From CAVVNP01 sp963800235 (GTDB taxonomy: Bacteria; Actinomycetota; Acidimicrobiia; Acidimicrobiales; Iamiaceae), in NCBI GenBank assembly GCA_963800235.1, contig CAWDAD010000001.1:434001-498000 (forward strand): a stretch of 64,000 bases of DNA. The letters are read 5' to 3'. Positions 56,235 to 64,000 of the stretch are shown here, piece after piece. Under the pieces are notes generated by a model, which was not told the DNA's origin, ran no database searches, and saw only the letters and a program-made list of their open reading frames with translations. Numbering within the stretch: the first letter of the stretch is position 1; each line of letters starts with the position of its first letter. The translations under genes were made by a program, and so were the position numbers.

Positions 56235-57705
56235 ACCGGCCGAAGAGCGAGGGCCGCCCGCGCTCGGGGTGGGTGGTGGTGGCCCCGGCGCCCTCCCGCC
56301 CGCCCGACCCCTCGCCGGCCATGGCCGGTGGCGATCGACGGCCGGATCGCCCGCCGAGGACCGGTTCGGCCCAGACCACCACGGCGACGAGCAGCCCGAT
56401 CTCGATGATCGGACCGATGTGGGCCACCGCCAGGGGGGCCGGCACGTGCCGGTGGTCGGCGTGGATGTAGGCGTACTGGAGCAGCACGACCACCGCCAGC
56501 CCCATCCACCGAAGCCGTTCGCCGGTGAGCGCCGCCGCCGGGAGCATGGCCAGGGCGTACCACGGCAGGACGTAGTTGGCGGTGAGCAGGTAGACGACCA
56601 TGGCGGCCACCGCGAACGCCCCCACGTCCGGGATGCGCCGCCGGCGCCACAGGTAGAGGCCGAGGACGAGGGCGGCGGTCGCGGTCGCCGCCGCCGAGCG
56701 GTGGTCGGTGTTGGCGAGGTACCGCCAGGGCCCCACCCCCGCCGCGGTCCACAGCTCGTGGACCCCGTTCATGATCGAGGTCCGCGAGATGTACTTGGTG
56801 CCGTTGCGGTCCGGTCGCAGCGCCGCCTTGCCCCCCGCCACCGCGTAGCCGGCGCCGACGGCCACGGCCAGCACGGCCGACAGGGTGATCGCCGGCTTCC
56901 AGCGCCTGGCCAGCACCAGCGCGGCCAGCGCACCGACCACGAACGGCAGGGCCACGATCTTGACCAGCACGGTGAGCGACAGCACCAGGCCTGCGGCCAG
57001 GTAGCGCTCGTCGACGAGCAGCAGGAGCGAGGACAGCAGGCCCAGCCCGACGATCACGTCGACGTGGGCGCCGTTCACCGCGGCCAGCGTCCCCGGCGCC
57101 AGGCAGACGAGGCAGACGATCCAGAGGTCGATGCGGCGGCGCACCAGCAGGGCGACGACCCCGATCATCGCCAGCCCGGCGAGCGACTGGTAGAAGAGCC
57201 GCGCCCGCAACGGCGACTCGCCGTACCCCAGCGCGCCGAGGGCCGAGACCCCGTTGAACACCGGGCCGTACACCGACGGGGTGTGCCGCCACAGGTAGTT
57301 GACCCGCAGGTAGAGGGCGTCGTGGCGGAAGTCGAACGGGGTGTGGGTGAACGGGCTGACGTGGTCGTGGCCGAGGATCCGGCCGTACATGGCATAGGAC
57401 CAGACGTCCTTCGAGCCGTAGGGCGGCACGATCACCGCCAGCACCACCAGGCCCACCGCGGCCAGGACCACCGAGCGGACCGCCAGCGCCCGGTGGCGGC
57501 GCTCGAGCAGGACCATCCGCACGTGGAGGACCACGACCGCCGTCAGCGTGACCCACTTGAGGCCGCCGAGCATCGTCTGGCTGATCAGCCAGGCGGCGGT
57601 GGCGACCCACGAGGCGGTGAGGGCGCGACGGGTCCGGGCCGCGTCGAGGCCCGTTCGCTCGCCAACGCCGCGCTGGTCGCGGCTCGACTCGATGCCCACA
57701 GTCAC
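56206..57705 (-). CDS. Polytopic mannosyltransferase-like GT-C protein (MptB-like)
   Basis: 499 residues from GTG 57705. About twelve helices. The outside loop motif YGSKDVWSYAMYGRILGHD, then SPFTHTP and LWRHTPSVYGPVFNG, resembles the polyprenyl-phosphomannose-dependent alpha-1,6-mannosyltransferases MptA/MptB (DVYSYAAQG...PYTHGP...YGP), with the acidic residue of the GT-C active site in KDVWSY. It probably extends a mannan or lipoglycan outside the membrane. The C-terminal ~50 residues are charged and disordered. TAGATT lies 5 nt before GTG 57705, supporting this start. Divergent from a second GT-C gene. Confidence 0.8.
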   Translation of the reverse strand: MTVGIESSRDQRGVGERTGLDAARTRRALTASWVATAAWLISQTMLGGLKWVTLTAVVVLHVRMVLLERRHRALAVRSVVLAAVGLVVLAVIVPPYGSKDVWSYAMYGRILGHDHVSPFTHTPFDFRHDALYLRVNYLWRHTPSVYGPVFNGVSALGALGYGESPLRARLFYQSLAGLAMIGVVALLVRRRIDLWIVCLVCLAPGTLAAVNGAHVDVIVGLGLLSSLLLLVDERYLAAGLVLSLTVLVKIVALPFVVGALAALVLARRWKPAITLSAVLAVAVGAGYAVAGGKAALRPDRNGTKYISRTSIMNGVHELWTAAGVGPWRYLANTDHRSAAATATAALVLGLYLWRRRRIPDVGAFAVAAMVVYLLTANYVLPWYALAMLPAAALTGERLRWMGLAVVVLLQYAYIHADHRHVPAPLAVAHIGPIIEIGLLVAVVVWAEPVLGGRSGRRSPPAMAGEGSGGREGAGATTTHPERGRPSLFGRFSRRGSTVA

Positions 57706-57710
57706 CCGGG

Positions 57711-57810
57711 AATCTACGAGCCTCCGGACCCGTGGTCGGTCCGCCGCAGGTATCGATCGAGCAAAAACCCGTCCGGGTCGCCCCGACCACGGGGGTGGCC
57801 GCACTACCGT
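57711..57810. promoter_or_regulatory. Divergent leaderless promoters of two GT-C genes
   Basis: Minus strand TAGATT (57711-57716), 5 nt before GTG 57705. Plus strand TACCGT (57805-57810), 9 nt before GTG 57820. An A-run (GCAAAAACCC, near 57761-57770) in between may be an intrinsic bend. Confidence 0.4.
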
Positions 57811-57819
57811 GCCCCGGCG

Positions 57820-59064
57820 GTGCTGCGACCGATCCGACGGGTGGATCCCCGGCAGCACGTCCGGGTGGCGTTCGAGCTGGGGCTGCGGGTCGCCCTGATC
57901 GCGCTGTCGATCCACGTGCTGCCGCGCGTGTTCACCGGCGACATCAACAACTTCCTCAGCGAGGCCCGGCACTTCTCGCTGGTCGATCCCGCCCGGATGC
58001 CCTACCGCTACGTGCCGCCCCACCACCACGCCTACGAGTTCCCCCCGCTGACGGTGCCGTTCCTCGCCCTGGAGCGGGTGGCGTTCGGGTCCAAGGCGGT
58101 CTTCACCTGGCTGTTCGCCCTGTCCATGGCCGGCTTCGAGCTCGGTTCGCTGGCGGTGCTGCGCCGGACGTGGCCGGAGCACCGACGGTCGCTCGACCAG
58201 TTCTGGTACGGGGCGGTGGTGCCGCTCGGCCTCGTCTGCTGGTTCCGCCACGACTTCCTCGCCGTCTTCTTCGCCACCACCGGCCTGGTCGCGCTGGTGG
58301 GCGCCACCCGCCGCCACCCGTCGATGGCCACCTCCATCACCGCCGGGTTCGCCGCCAAGCTGTGGCCGGCGGTGCTGATCCCCTGCCTGGCGGTTCGCCG
58401 ACGTTGGCGCGAGGCCGCGACCGCGTCGGCCGCCTGCCTGGCCGTGGTGGTGGCGTGGTGGGCGTTCTCCCCGGCCGGCTTCCGCCGCTTCCTGCAGTTC
58501 CGGGCCGGCAACGGGCTCGAGATCGAGAGCGTGCCCGCCTCGCTGCAGCTCCTCGGCTCGAACGCGCACTTCGCCGTGCGCTCGGGCGCCTGGGTGATCG
58601 ACGCGGGAGGGGGCAAGGGCGCCGGCACCGTGCTCAACGCCGCGCTGGTGGTGTTCGTCGTGGCCGTCCTCGCCTGGGCCTGGTTCCGGCGGTCGGTCGA
58701 CGTGGTGGCCCTCGGCGGCGCCCTCACCGTGGCCGCCTTCCTCTTCTCGCGGATCATCTCGCCCCAGTACCTGGTCTGGCCGGCCCCGTTCGTCGCCCTG
58801 CTCTGGGTCCGAGGCCGGCGCCTGGTGGGGTGGGTGTCGGCCGCCGCCGCCTGGTGCACCGTCGGGTACCTGCTGTTCTTCGACTCGGCCCTGGTGAAGG
58901 GCAACCGACTGGTCGCGGCGGTGGTGGTGGCCCGCAACGTCCTGCTCCTCGCCCTGCTGGTCGCCCTCGTCCAGGCGATCGCCGGCCCGGACGGGGAGGG
59001 GGCCGGGGCAGGGTCGGCCGGCGACGACCGGCTCGACGTCGGCGCCGGTCAGCCGTCGAGGTAG
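57820..59064 (+). CDS. Polytopic GT87-like glycosyltransferase (DUF2029-type)
   Basis: 414 residues. Helices throughout; the first outside loop reads GDINNFLSEARHFSLVDPAR and the second has RYVPPHHHAYEFPPLTVPFL, matching the D-x..-YPPxxxP pattern of GT87/DUF2029 mannosyltransferases such as PimE-like proteins. RIISPQYLVWPAPFVALLW near residue 310 is the conserved ISPQY(L/F)xW motif of this family. It likely adds mannose or another hexose from a polyprenyl phosphate. GTG 57820 gives a protein starting in front of helix 1. It overlaps the convergent TetR gene by 16 nt. Confidence 0.82.
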   Translation: MLRPIRRVDPRQHVRVAFELGLRVALIALSIHVLPRVFTGDINNFLSEARHFSLVDPARMPYRYVPPHHHAYEFPPLTVPFLALERVAFGSKAVFTWLFALSMAGFELGSLAVLRRTWPEHRRSLDQFWYGAVVPLGLVCWFRHDFLAVFFATTGLVALVGATRRHPSMATSITAGFAAKLWPAVLIPCLAVRRRWREAATASAACLAVVVAWWAFSPAGFRRFLQFRAGNGLEIESVPASLQLLGSNAHFAVRSGAWVIDAGGGKGAGTVLNAALVVFVVAVLAWAWFRRSVDVVALGGALTVAAFLFSRIISPQYLVWPAPFVALLWVRGRRLVGWVSAAAAWCTVGYLLFFDSALVKGNRLVAAVVVARNVLLLALLVALVQAIAGPDGEGAGAGSAGDDRLDVGAGQPSR

Positions 59065-59663
59065 TCGAGCAGCTGGCGTCGGCGACGGCGCAGGGCGGCC
59101 AGGTCGGGCGCCACGCCGAGCGAGGCCAGCACCTCGATCTCGGTCGCCATGCCGATCACCATGGCGTAGGCCCCGATCAGGCGGTCGAGCGGCACCCAGG
59201 CCGAGGCCTGGTCGGCCAGCGGCGCCAGCCGCTCGGCCAGGCGGGTCGACGCCGGCGGCCCGACCCGGATCACCTCGCGCAGCAGGTTCAGCAGCTCCGG
59301 CCGCTGCGACGCCAGGCGGAAGGTGGCGTCCACCAGCGCCCGCACGCGGGGCCGACCCGGCTCGGCCCGCTCGGCGGCGAGGGACAGGGTCGAGGCGACG
59401 GTGCCGCCGACCTGGTCGACCACCGCCTCGAGCAGCCCGTCCTTGGAGCCGAAGTGGTACAGGATCGTCTGCTTGCGGATGCCGAGGCCGTCGGCCAGCC
59501 GGTCGAGCGAGGTGGCGTCGAAGCCGCGCCGGGCGAAGCTCGACCGGGCGGCGTCGAGGATCCGACCGGCGGTCGGGACGGCCGGGACCGCGTCGGCGGC
59601 CGGGACCGCCGGGGCGTCCCCGACGGCCGACGACCCGTCGGCGGCGGCTCGGGTGGAGGGCAC
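59049..59663 (-). CDS. TetR family transcriptional regulator
   Basis: 204 residues. After a ~30-residue Ala-rich N-terminus comes the TetR helix-turn-helix: GRILDAARSSFARRGFDATS, LDRLADGLGIRKQTILYHFG and SKDGLLEAVV. The all-helical C-terminal ligand domain (from ~85) is typical. GTG 59663 starts 1 bp from the palindrome TACCA-AA-TGGTA, which contains its own -10 hexamer (TACCAT) and likely is its operator, giving autorepression. It faces the SDR-HAD operon, the probable target. The ligand is probably an acyl-CoA or alcohol from that pathway. Confidence 0.9.
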   Translation of the reverse strand: MPSTRAAADGSSAVGDAPAVPAADAVPAVPTAGRILDAARSSFARRGFDATSLDRLADGLGIRKQTILYHFGSKDGLLEAVVDQVGGTVASTLSLAAERAEPGRPRVRALVDATFRLASQRPELLNLLREVIRVGPPASTRLAERLAPLADQASAWVPLDRLIGAYAMVIGMATEIEVLASLGVAPDLAALRRRRRQLLDYLDG

Positions 59664-59691
59664 TTACCAAATGGTAGAGAGCCGCTAGGGT
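59664..59691. promoter_or_regulatory. TetR operator and overlapping divergent leaderless promoters
   Basis: TACCA (59665-59669) and TGGTA (59672-59676) form a perfect dyad with a 2-bp centre. The minus-strand -10 TACCAT (59671-59676) lies 7 nt before the TetR GTG. The plus-strand -10 TAGGGT (59686-59691) lies 7 nt before GTG 59699. The operator covers the TetR -10 and sits where the -35 to -10 spacer of the rightward promoter would be, so one bound dimer could block both. Confidence 0.6.
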
Positions 59692-59698
59692 GCGGCGC

Positions 59699-62138
59699 GT
59701 GATCGCCGAGGAGCTGGCCGGCCGCCGCATCGCCGTCACCGGCGCCACCGGCTTCCTGGGCACCGCGCTGGTCGAGCGGCTGCTGCGGGCCGTGCCCGAC
59801 TGCGAGCTGGTGCTGCTCGTCCGACCCGGGCGGCTCCGCACCGTCGCCCAGCGGGCCCAACGGGAGATCTTCAAGAACGACTGCTTCGACCGCCTGCGCG
59901 ACGAGCTCGGCGGCCGGTCCGCCTTCGACGAGCTGGTCGCCCGCCGGGTGCAGGTCATCGCCGGCGACGTCGGCACCGACGGCCTCGGCCTCGACGACGA
60001 GGGCCGGTCGGCGCTCGCCTCGTGCCGGACCGTGATCCACTCGGCGGCGACGGTCAGCTTCGACTCCCCGCTCGACGCGGCGGTCGAGGTCAACCTGCTC
60101 GGCCCCTCCCGCATCGCCCGCACCCTGCAGGACCTCGGGGTCGCCCCCCACCTGGTGGCGGTGTCCACCTGCTACGTCGCCGGCAACCGCCGGGGTGCGG
60201 CGCCCGAGATCCGCGTCGACGAGAGCCCGTTCTGGGTCGACGTCGACTGGCGGGCCGAGGTCGACGCCGCCCGCCGCACCCGGGCCGACGCCGAGGCCGA
60301 GAGCCGGACCCCCGAGCAGCTGCGTCGCTTCTCCGCCGAGGCCCGCCAGGAGCTGGGAGGCGCCGGCACCCCGCTCCTGTCCGCCAAGAGCGAGTCGCTG
60401 CGGGCCGCCTGGGTCAAGCAGCAGCTGGTCGACGCCGGCCGGGCCCGGGCCGCCAGCCTCGGCTGGCCCGACGCCTACGCCTACACCAAGGCCCTCGGCG
60501 AGAAGGCCCTCGGCGAGAACCGCGGCGACGTCCCGGTCAGCATCGTGCGGCCCGCCATCATCGAGTCGGCGTGGGCGGAGCCGGTCCCGGGCTGGATCCG
60601 CGGGTTCCGCATGGCCGAGCCGGTCATCATCAGCTACGCCCGTGGGCTGCTCCAGCGAGTTCCCCGGCGTGCCGGAGGGCACCGTCGACGTCATCCCCGT
60701 CGACCTGGTCGTGGGCGCCATCTGCGCGGTGGCCGCACGGGGTCCGGTCACCTCGGACGAGGGCGACGGCGACGGCGCGGGCGGCGGGCCGGACGTCACC
60801 CAGGTCGCCTCCGGGTCGGCCAACCCGCTCCGCTACCAGCGCCTGGTCGACCTGGTGCAGGCGTGGTTCGGCGAGCACCCGCTGTACGACGCCGAGGGCC
60901 AGCCCATCGATGTGCCCGACTGGTCCTTCCCCGGCCGCGGGCGGGTGCAGGCCCAGCTCGAGCGGTCGAGGACCCTGCTCACCCGGGCCGAGCGGGCGCT
61001 GCAGGCGCTCCCCCTGCGGGGCCGCCAGGCGGAGCTGTCGGCCAAGGTCGAGGAGCAGCGGGAGCTGGCCGACCGGGCCCTCGGCTACGTGACCCTCTAC
61101 GGCGCCTACACCGAGTGCGAGGCGGTCTACGGGGTCGACCGGCTGCTGGCCCTGCACGACGCCCTGCCCGAAGCCGACCGCACCACCTTCGGCCTCGATC
61201 CCCGGGTCATCGACTGGGACCGCTACGTCCACGAGATCCACCTGCCGTCGGTGGTCAGGCACGCCCGGGTCCGCACCGAGCCCGGCCGCCCGACCGGCGA
61301 CTCGCGCAGCACCCGTCTCCGGCGCCAGGTCCTGGCCCCGGAGCGCCACCTGGCCGCCTTCGACCTCGAGAACACGCTCATCGCCTCCAACGTGGTCGCC
61401 TCCTACGCCTGGCTGGCCACCCGGCGGCTCGCCAGGGAGGACAAGCCCCGCTTCGTGGCCCGGCTGCTGGCCGAGGCGCCCCAGCTGCTCAAGCTCGACA
61501 AGGCCGACCGCAGCGACTTCCTGCGGCACTTCTACCGGCGCTACGAGGACGCCCCGGTGGACCAGCTGGCCACCGACAGCGCCGAGCTGTTCAGCGAGCT
61601 GATCCTCACCAAGTCGTTCCCCGCCGCCATCCGCCGGGTGCGCGAGCACCGGCACCTCGGCCACCGCACGGTCCTCATCACCGGCGCCCTCGACTTCGTG
61701 GTCGAGCCGCTGCGCCCGCTGTTCGACGACATCGTGTGCGCCTCGATGTCGGCCGAGCCGGACCGCACCGGCCGGCTCCGCTACACGGGCCAGATGACCA
61801 CGGTGCCGCCGACCGGCGAGAGCCGCGCCCAGGCGTTGTTCGACTACGCCACCGCCGAGCGGCTCGACCTGGCCGAGTCGGTCGCCTACGCCGACTCCGC
61901 CAGCGACCTGCCCATGCTCGAGGTGGTCGGCTTCCCGGTGGCGGTGAACCCCGAGACCCGCCTGGCCGCCCTGGCCCGCAAGCGAGGCTGGCTCGTCGAG
62001 CACTGGTCGAAGGCCGACGGCGCCAGCGCCCCCCTGCTCCCCCTCGCCCGCACCGCCTCTTCGCTTCGTGCAGCAAGACCGTCGGTCAGCGACGGTTCTG
62101 CTGCACGGAACGGGGCGATCGGGGGTGCCGGCCGGTGA
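59699..62138 (+). pseudogene. Fatty acyl-CoA reductase-type SDR fused to HAD-IB phosphatase, interrupted by one frameshift
   Basis: N-terminal half: NAD-binding extended SDR/FAR domain with VTGATGFLGTALVERLL, VSTCYVAG and YAYTKALGEKAL (Tyr-x3-Lys). Near 60653 the frame shifts by one base: ISYARGLL continues as SEFPGVPEGTVDVIPVDLVV in the next frame (one extra C, or two bases lost). The C-terminal half is a HAD-IB hydrolase: FDLENTLIASN (motif I), LITGALDFVVEPL (motif II), YADSASDLPMLE (motif IV). Fusions of this kind occur in actinobacteria; the reductase part would make alcohols or aldehydes from acyl-CoA. GTG 59699 is preferred to 59690 because of the TAGGGT -10. Its end contains a hairpin. 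It overlaps the alcohol dehydrogenase start as GTGA. Confidence 0.85.
62067..62107. repeat. Long near-perfect inverted repeat inside the 3' end of the SDR-HAD gene
   Basis: CGTGCAGCAAGACCGTCG (62067-62084) and the arm at 62090-62107 pair at 17 of 18 positions (one A-C mismatch, one G-U wobble) around a 5-nt loop. It sits in the last codons of the gene, where the protein sequence is low-information. It resembles a REP-type palindrome or terminator rather than coding constraint. Confidence 0.7.
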
Positions 62139-63446
62139 AGGCGCTGCAGTTCTCCCGCAGGCCGGCGCGGTTCGCGGCGGCCGCCGTCGCCGGGCGGCTG
62201 GCACCCGGGCGAGGGTCGGTGGTCGGCCCGCTCTCGCTGCGCGACCTCGACCCGCCGACCGCGCCCGGCGACGGGTGGGTGCGGGTCCGGCCCCGCCTGG
62301 CCGGCATCTGCGGCAGCGACCTGGCCACCATCGACGGTCGCAGCAGCCGGTACTTCGAATCGATCGTGTCGTTCCCGTTCGTGCCCGGCCACGAGGTGGT
62401 CGGCGATCTCGACGACGGCTCGCGGGTGGTCCTCGAACCCGTGCTCGGCTGCGTGGCCCGCGCCATCGACCCGCCCTGCCCCGCCTGCGCGGCCGGCGAC
62501 CTCGGCCGGTGCGAGCGGGTGAGCTTCGGCGCCCTCGAGCCCGGGCTGCAGACCGGGTTCTGCTGCGACACCGGCGGCGGCTGGTCGACCGCCATGGTCG
62601 CCCACACCAGCCAGCTCCACCCGGTGCCCGACGCCATGAGCGACGAGGCCGCGGTCATGGTCGAGCCCACCGCCTGCGCCGTCCACGGCGCGCTGGCCGC
62701 CGGCGACGGCCTCGACGGCGTGGTCGTGGTGCTCGGCGCCGGGACCCTCGGGCTGCTCGTCACCGCCGCCGTCCACCACCTCGCCGCGCCCGAGCAGCTC
62801 CTCACGGTGGCCAAGCACCCCGAGCAGCGGCGCCTGGCCCGCCGGCTCGGCGCCGACGAGGTGGCGGGACCCGACGAGGTCACCCGGGCGGTGCGCCGGG
62901 CCACCGGCACCCTCGCCATCGCCCGCCGGGAGGCCGACGACGGCCTCGGCCGGCTCGAGCGCCTGTGCGGCGGCGCCGACGTGGTGCTCGACTGCGTCGG
63001 CTCGGCCGACAGCCTGGCCCGCTCGCTGGCCGTCGTCCGGCCGGGTGGTCGGATCGTCATGGTCGGCATGCCCGGCACGGTCTCGGTCGACCTCACCGGC
63101 CTCTGGCACCGCGAGATCGACCTGCGCGGCGCCTACGCCTACGGCACCGAGCAGCTCACCGACGGCCAGGAACGACACCGAGCCTCGCTCGGGGACAGCG
63201 ACCGGGCGCGGCGAGGGAAGCGCCAGCGACGAGCCGCACGCGAGCACCGCAGGCGCTCGCCACCGGCACAGGACCTTCGACCTCGCCTTCGAGCTGGTCG
63301 GCGCGGCCGACCTCGGGCGACTGGTGTCGGCCACCTACCCCCTCGACCGCTACCAGGAGGCCATCGAGCACGCCGCCGGCGCCGGCCGGCGTGGCGCGGT
63401 GAAGATCGCCTTCGACCTCCGAGACGAACGGGAGCGCAACCGATGA
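62135..63446 (+). pseudogene. Zinc-dependent alcohol dehydrogenase (MDR family), with ~100-bp insertion near the 3' end
   Basis: Recognisable from VKALQFSRRPARF onward. Catalytic zinc site GICGSDLATIDG and FPFVPGHEVVGD; structural zinc Cys cluster PPCPACAAGDLGRC; NAD site VVVLGAGTLGLLV. The threonine-dehydrogenase-like frame holds to LRGAYAYGTEQLTDG (about 63166). It then loses homology for about 100 bases and resumes in another frame as RTFDLAFELVGAADLGRLVS and RGAVKIAFDL, ending at 63446. Deleting 63169-63268 rejoins DGHRTFDLAFELV. As it stands the C-terminus is broken or replaced, so the enzyme may be inactive. Its GTG overlaps the SDR-HAD stop. Confidence 0.85.
63169..63268. repeat. ~100-bp GC-rich insertion with internal inverted repeats in the alcohol dehydrogenase gene
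   Basis: This segment has no counterpart in the dehydrogenase. It contains several short inverted repeats: CCTCGC (63183-63188) with GCGAGG (63211-63216), GCGCC (63220-63224) with GGCGC (63252-63256), and GGCGAG (63210-63215) with CTCGCC (63256-63261). The pentamer CAGGA flanks it (63167-63171 and 63269-63273). It looks like a MITE/REP-type element; copy number elsewhere is unknown. Confidence 0.6.
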
Positions 63447-63492
63447 CCACCGATCCCCCAGCGCCGCAGGGCACCGTCCGGAGGCACCGCTG

Positions 63493-64000
63493 ATGGCGCG
63501 CCCGGGGTTCGTGCTCGAGGTCGACCGCTCGACGCCGCCGACGCTCTTCCACCACGGCGAGGGCTTCCGGTTGGAGAAGCTGCCCGCCGGGCGCAGTCGG
63601 GTGATCTACCCCGGCGAGCCCCTGGAGGGCCTCGACGACCTCGACGGCGCCATCGACGACGCGCTGGCCAACCCGCTCGGCGACAGCGCGCCGCTGGCCG
63701 CCCTGCTGCACGCCGGCATGAAGCTCACCATCGCCTTCGACGACATCTCGCTGCCGCTGCCGCAGATGCGCCGGCCCGACATCCGCCAGCGCGTGATCGA
63801 GGCGGTGCTCGACCTGGCGGCGGCCGCCGGCGTCGACGACGTGCAGATCATCGCCGCCCTGGCCCTGCACCGGCGGATGACCGAGGACGAGCTGCGCCAC
63901 GCGGTCGGCGACCGGGTCTACGACGCCTTCGCCCCCGCCGGCGACCTGTACAACCACGACGCCGAGGACCCCGAGGGCATGACCCTGATCGGCACCACCG
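63493..64000 (+). CDS. LarA-like protein (DUF2088, lactate racemase domain), N-terminal part, cut by window end
   Basis: The frame is open from ATG 63493 to the end of the window, 169 residues so far. A strong GGAGG ribosome binding site lies 9 nt upstream. LTIAFDDISLPLPQMRRPDI corresponds to the LarA core VxxxDxTRPxP, and VDDVQIIAALALHRRMTEDE to the IxxAtGtHRpmTxxE segment with the His ligand region. GLDDLDGAIDDALANPLGD is the substrate domain. The canonical TRP is here SLP, so it may be a LarA homologue acting on another 2-hydroxyacid. It follows the alcohol dehydrogenase in the same operon. Confidence 0.85.
   Translation, partial: MARPGFVLEVDRSTPPTLFHHGEGFRLEKLPAGRSRVIYPGEPLEGLDDLDGAIDDALANPLGDSAPLAALLHAGMKLTIAFDDISLPLPQMRRPDIRQRVIEAVLDLAAAAGVDDVQIIAALALHRRMTEDELRHAVGDRVYDAFAPAGDLYNHDAEDPEGMTLIGTT

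Noticed and set aside
63443..63493. A 16-codon ORF (MTTDPPAPQGTVRRHR) overlapping the ADH stop and the LarA-like start
   Set aside because: The overlaps (ATGA, TGATG) look like translational coupling, but the peptide is too short and low-information to call a gene; it may be the remnant of a deleted gene.

Overview
High-GC (about 70% or more), gene-dense DNA from an actinobacterium. Several family choices suggest the class Acidimicrobiia, in the broad Iamia/Ilumatobacter direction: a GWWQASDGRWYPPE-type N-terminus on a membrane protein, a secreted DUF4214 protein, a DUF6777 lipoprotein, an AftD-like arabinosyltransferase and a conservon. This placement is inference from gene content; the window holds no rRNA or other phylogenetic marker beyond protein families.

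Layout. 1-7 kb: end of a GT4 glycosyltransferase, a giant AftD-like GT-C enzyme and a GGDEF-EAL c-di-GMP enzyme. 7-13.8 kb: a Gfo/Idh/MocA oxidoreductase with an unknown protein, Lon protease, a decayed IS110-type transposase followed by a strong palindrome, small proteins and a GT2. 13.8-18.9 kb: a four-gene conservon (sensor kinase-like CvnA, roadblock CvnB, DUF742 CvnC, Ras-like GTPase CvnD) opposite a DUF4282 membrane protein. 18.9-25 kb: gltB-gltD (GOGAT). 25-27.8 kb: RNase D, a rhodanese, DUF2277 and DUF4214 proteins. 27.9-33.5 kb: two multi-pass membrane proteins, a PLP decarboxylase and a methyltransferase. 33.6-41.4 kb: a frameshifted ArsR-arsenate-reductase/phosphatase fusion, two VOC proteins, an acyl-CoA dehydrogenase facing two tandem CitE-like lyases and a PLP aminotransferase, then a TAP-type secreted hydrolase. 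41.4-47.6 kb: a DUF6777/beta-propeller lipoprotein, a Ser/Thr kinase with a PQQ propeller, a GH1 beta-glucosidase and a DUF4232 lipoprotein. 47.6-53.5 kb: tRNA-Val(CAC), an acetoacetate decarboxylase-like protein, an amidase, a membrane J-protein, a class III aminotransferase and an MFS exporter. 53.6-59 kb: murF and ddl (peptidoglycan precursors) and two divergent GT-C mannosyltransferase-like proteins. 59-64 kb: a TetR regulator facing an operon of SDR-HAD fusion, zinc alcohol dehydrogenase and LarA-like protein (cut by the window end).

Three threads tie the window together. First, cell-envelope construction: GT4, AftD-like, GT2, GT39-like, MptB-like and GT87-like enzymes, MurF and Ddl. Second, signalling: GGDEF-EAL, the conservon and the propeller kinase with its lipoprotein. 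Third, acyl-CoA and small-molecule metabolism.

Two features recur. At least 16 start codons have a TANNNT-like -10 hexamer 5-9 nt upstream, the signature of leaderless transcription, and five divergent gene pairs carry such a promoter on each side. Several genes are broken by single-base frameshifts or small insertions (IS110 remnant, ArsR fusion, SDR-HAD fusion, alcohol dehydrogenase, possibly the DUF4232 lipoprotein). These may be real decay or indel errors in the assembly, and the sequence alone cannot tell which.
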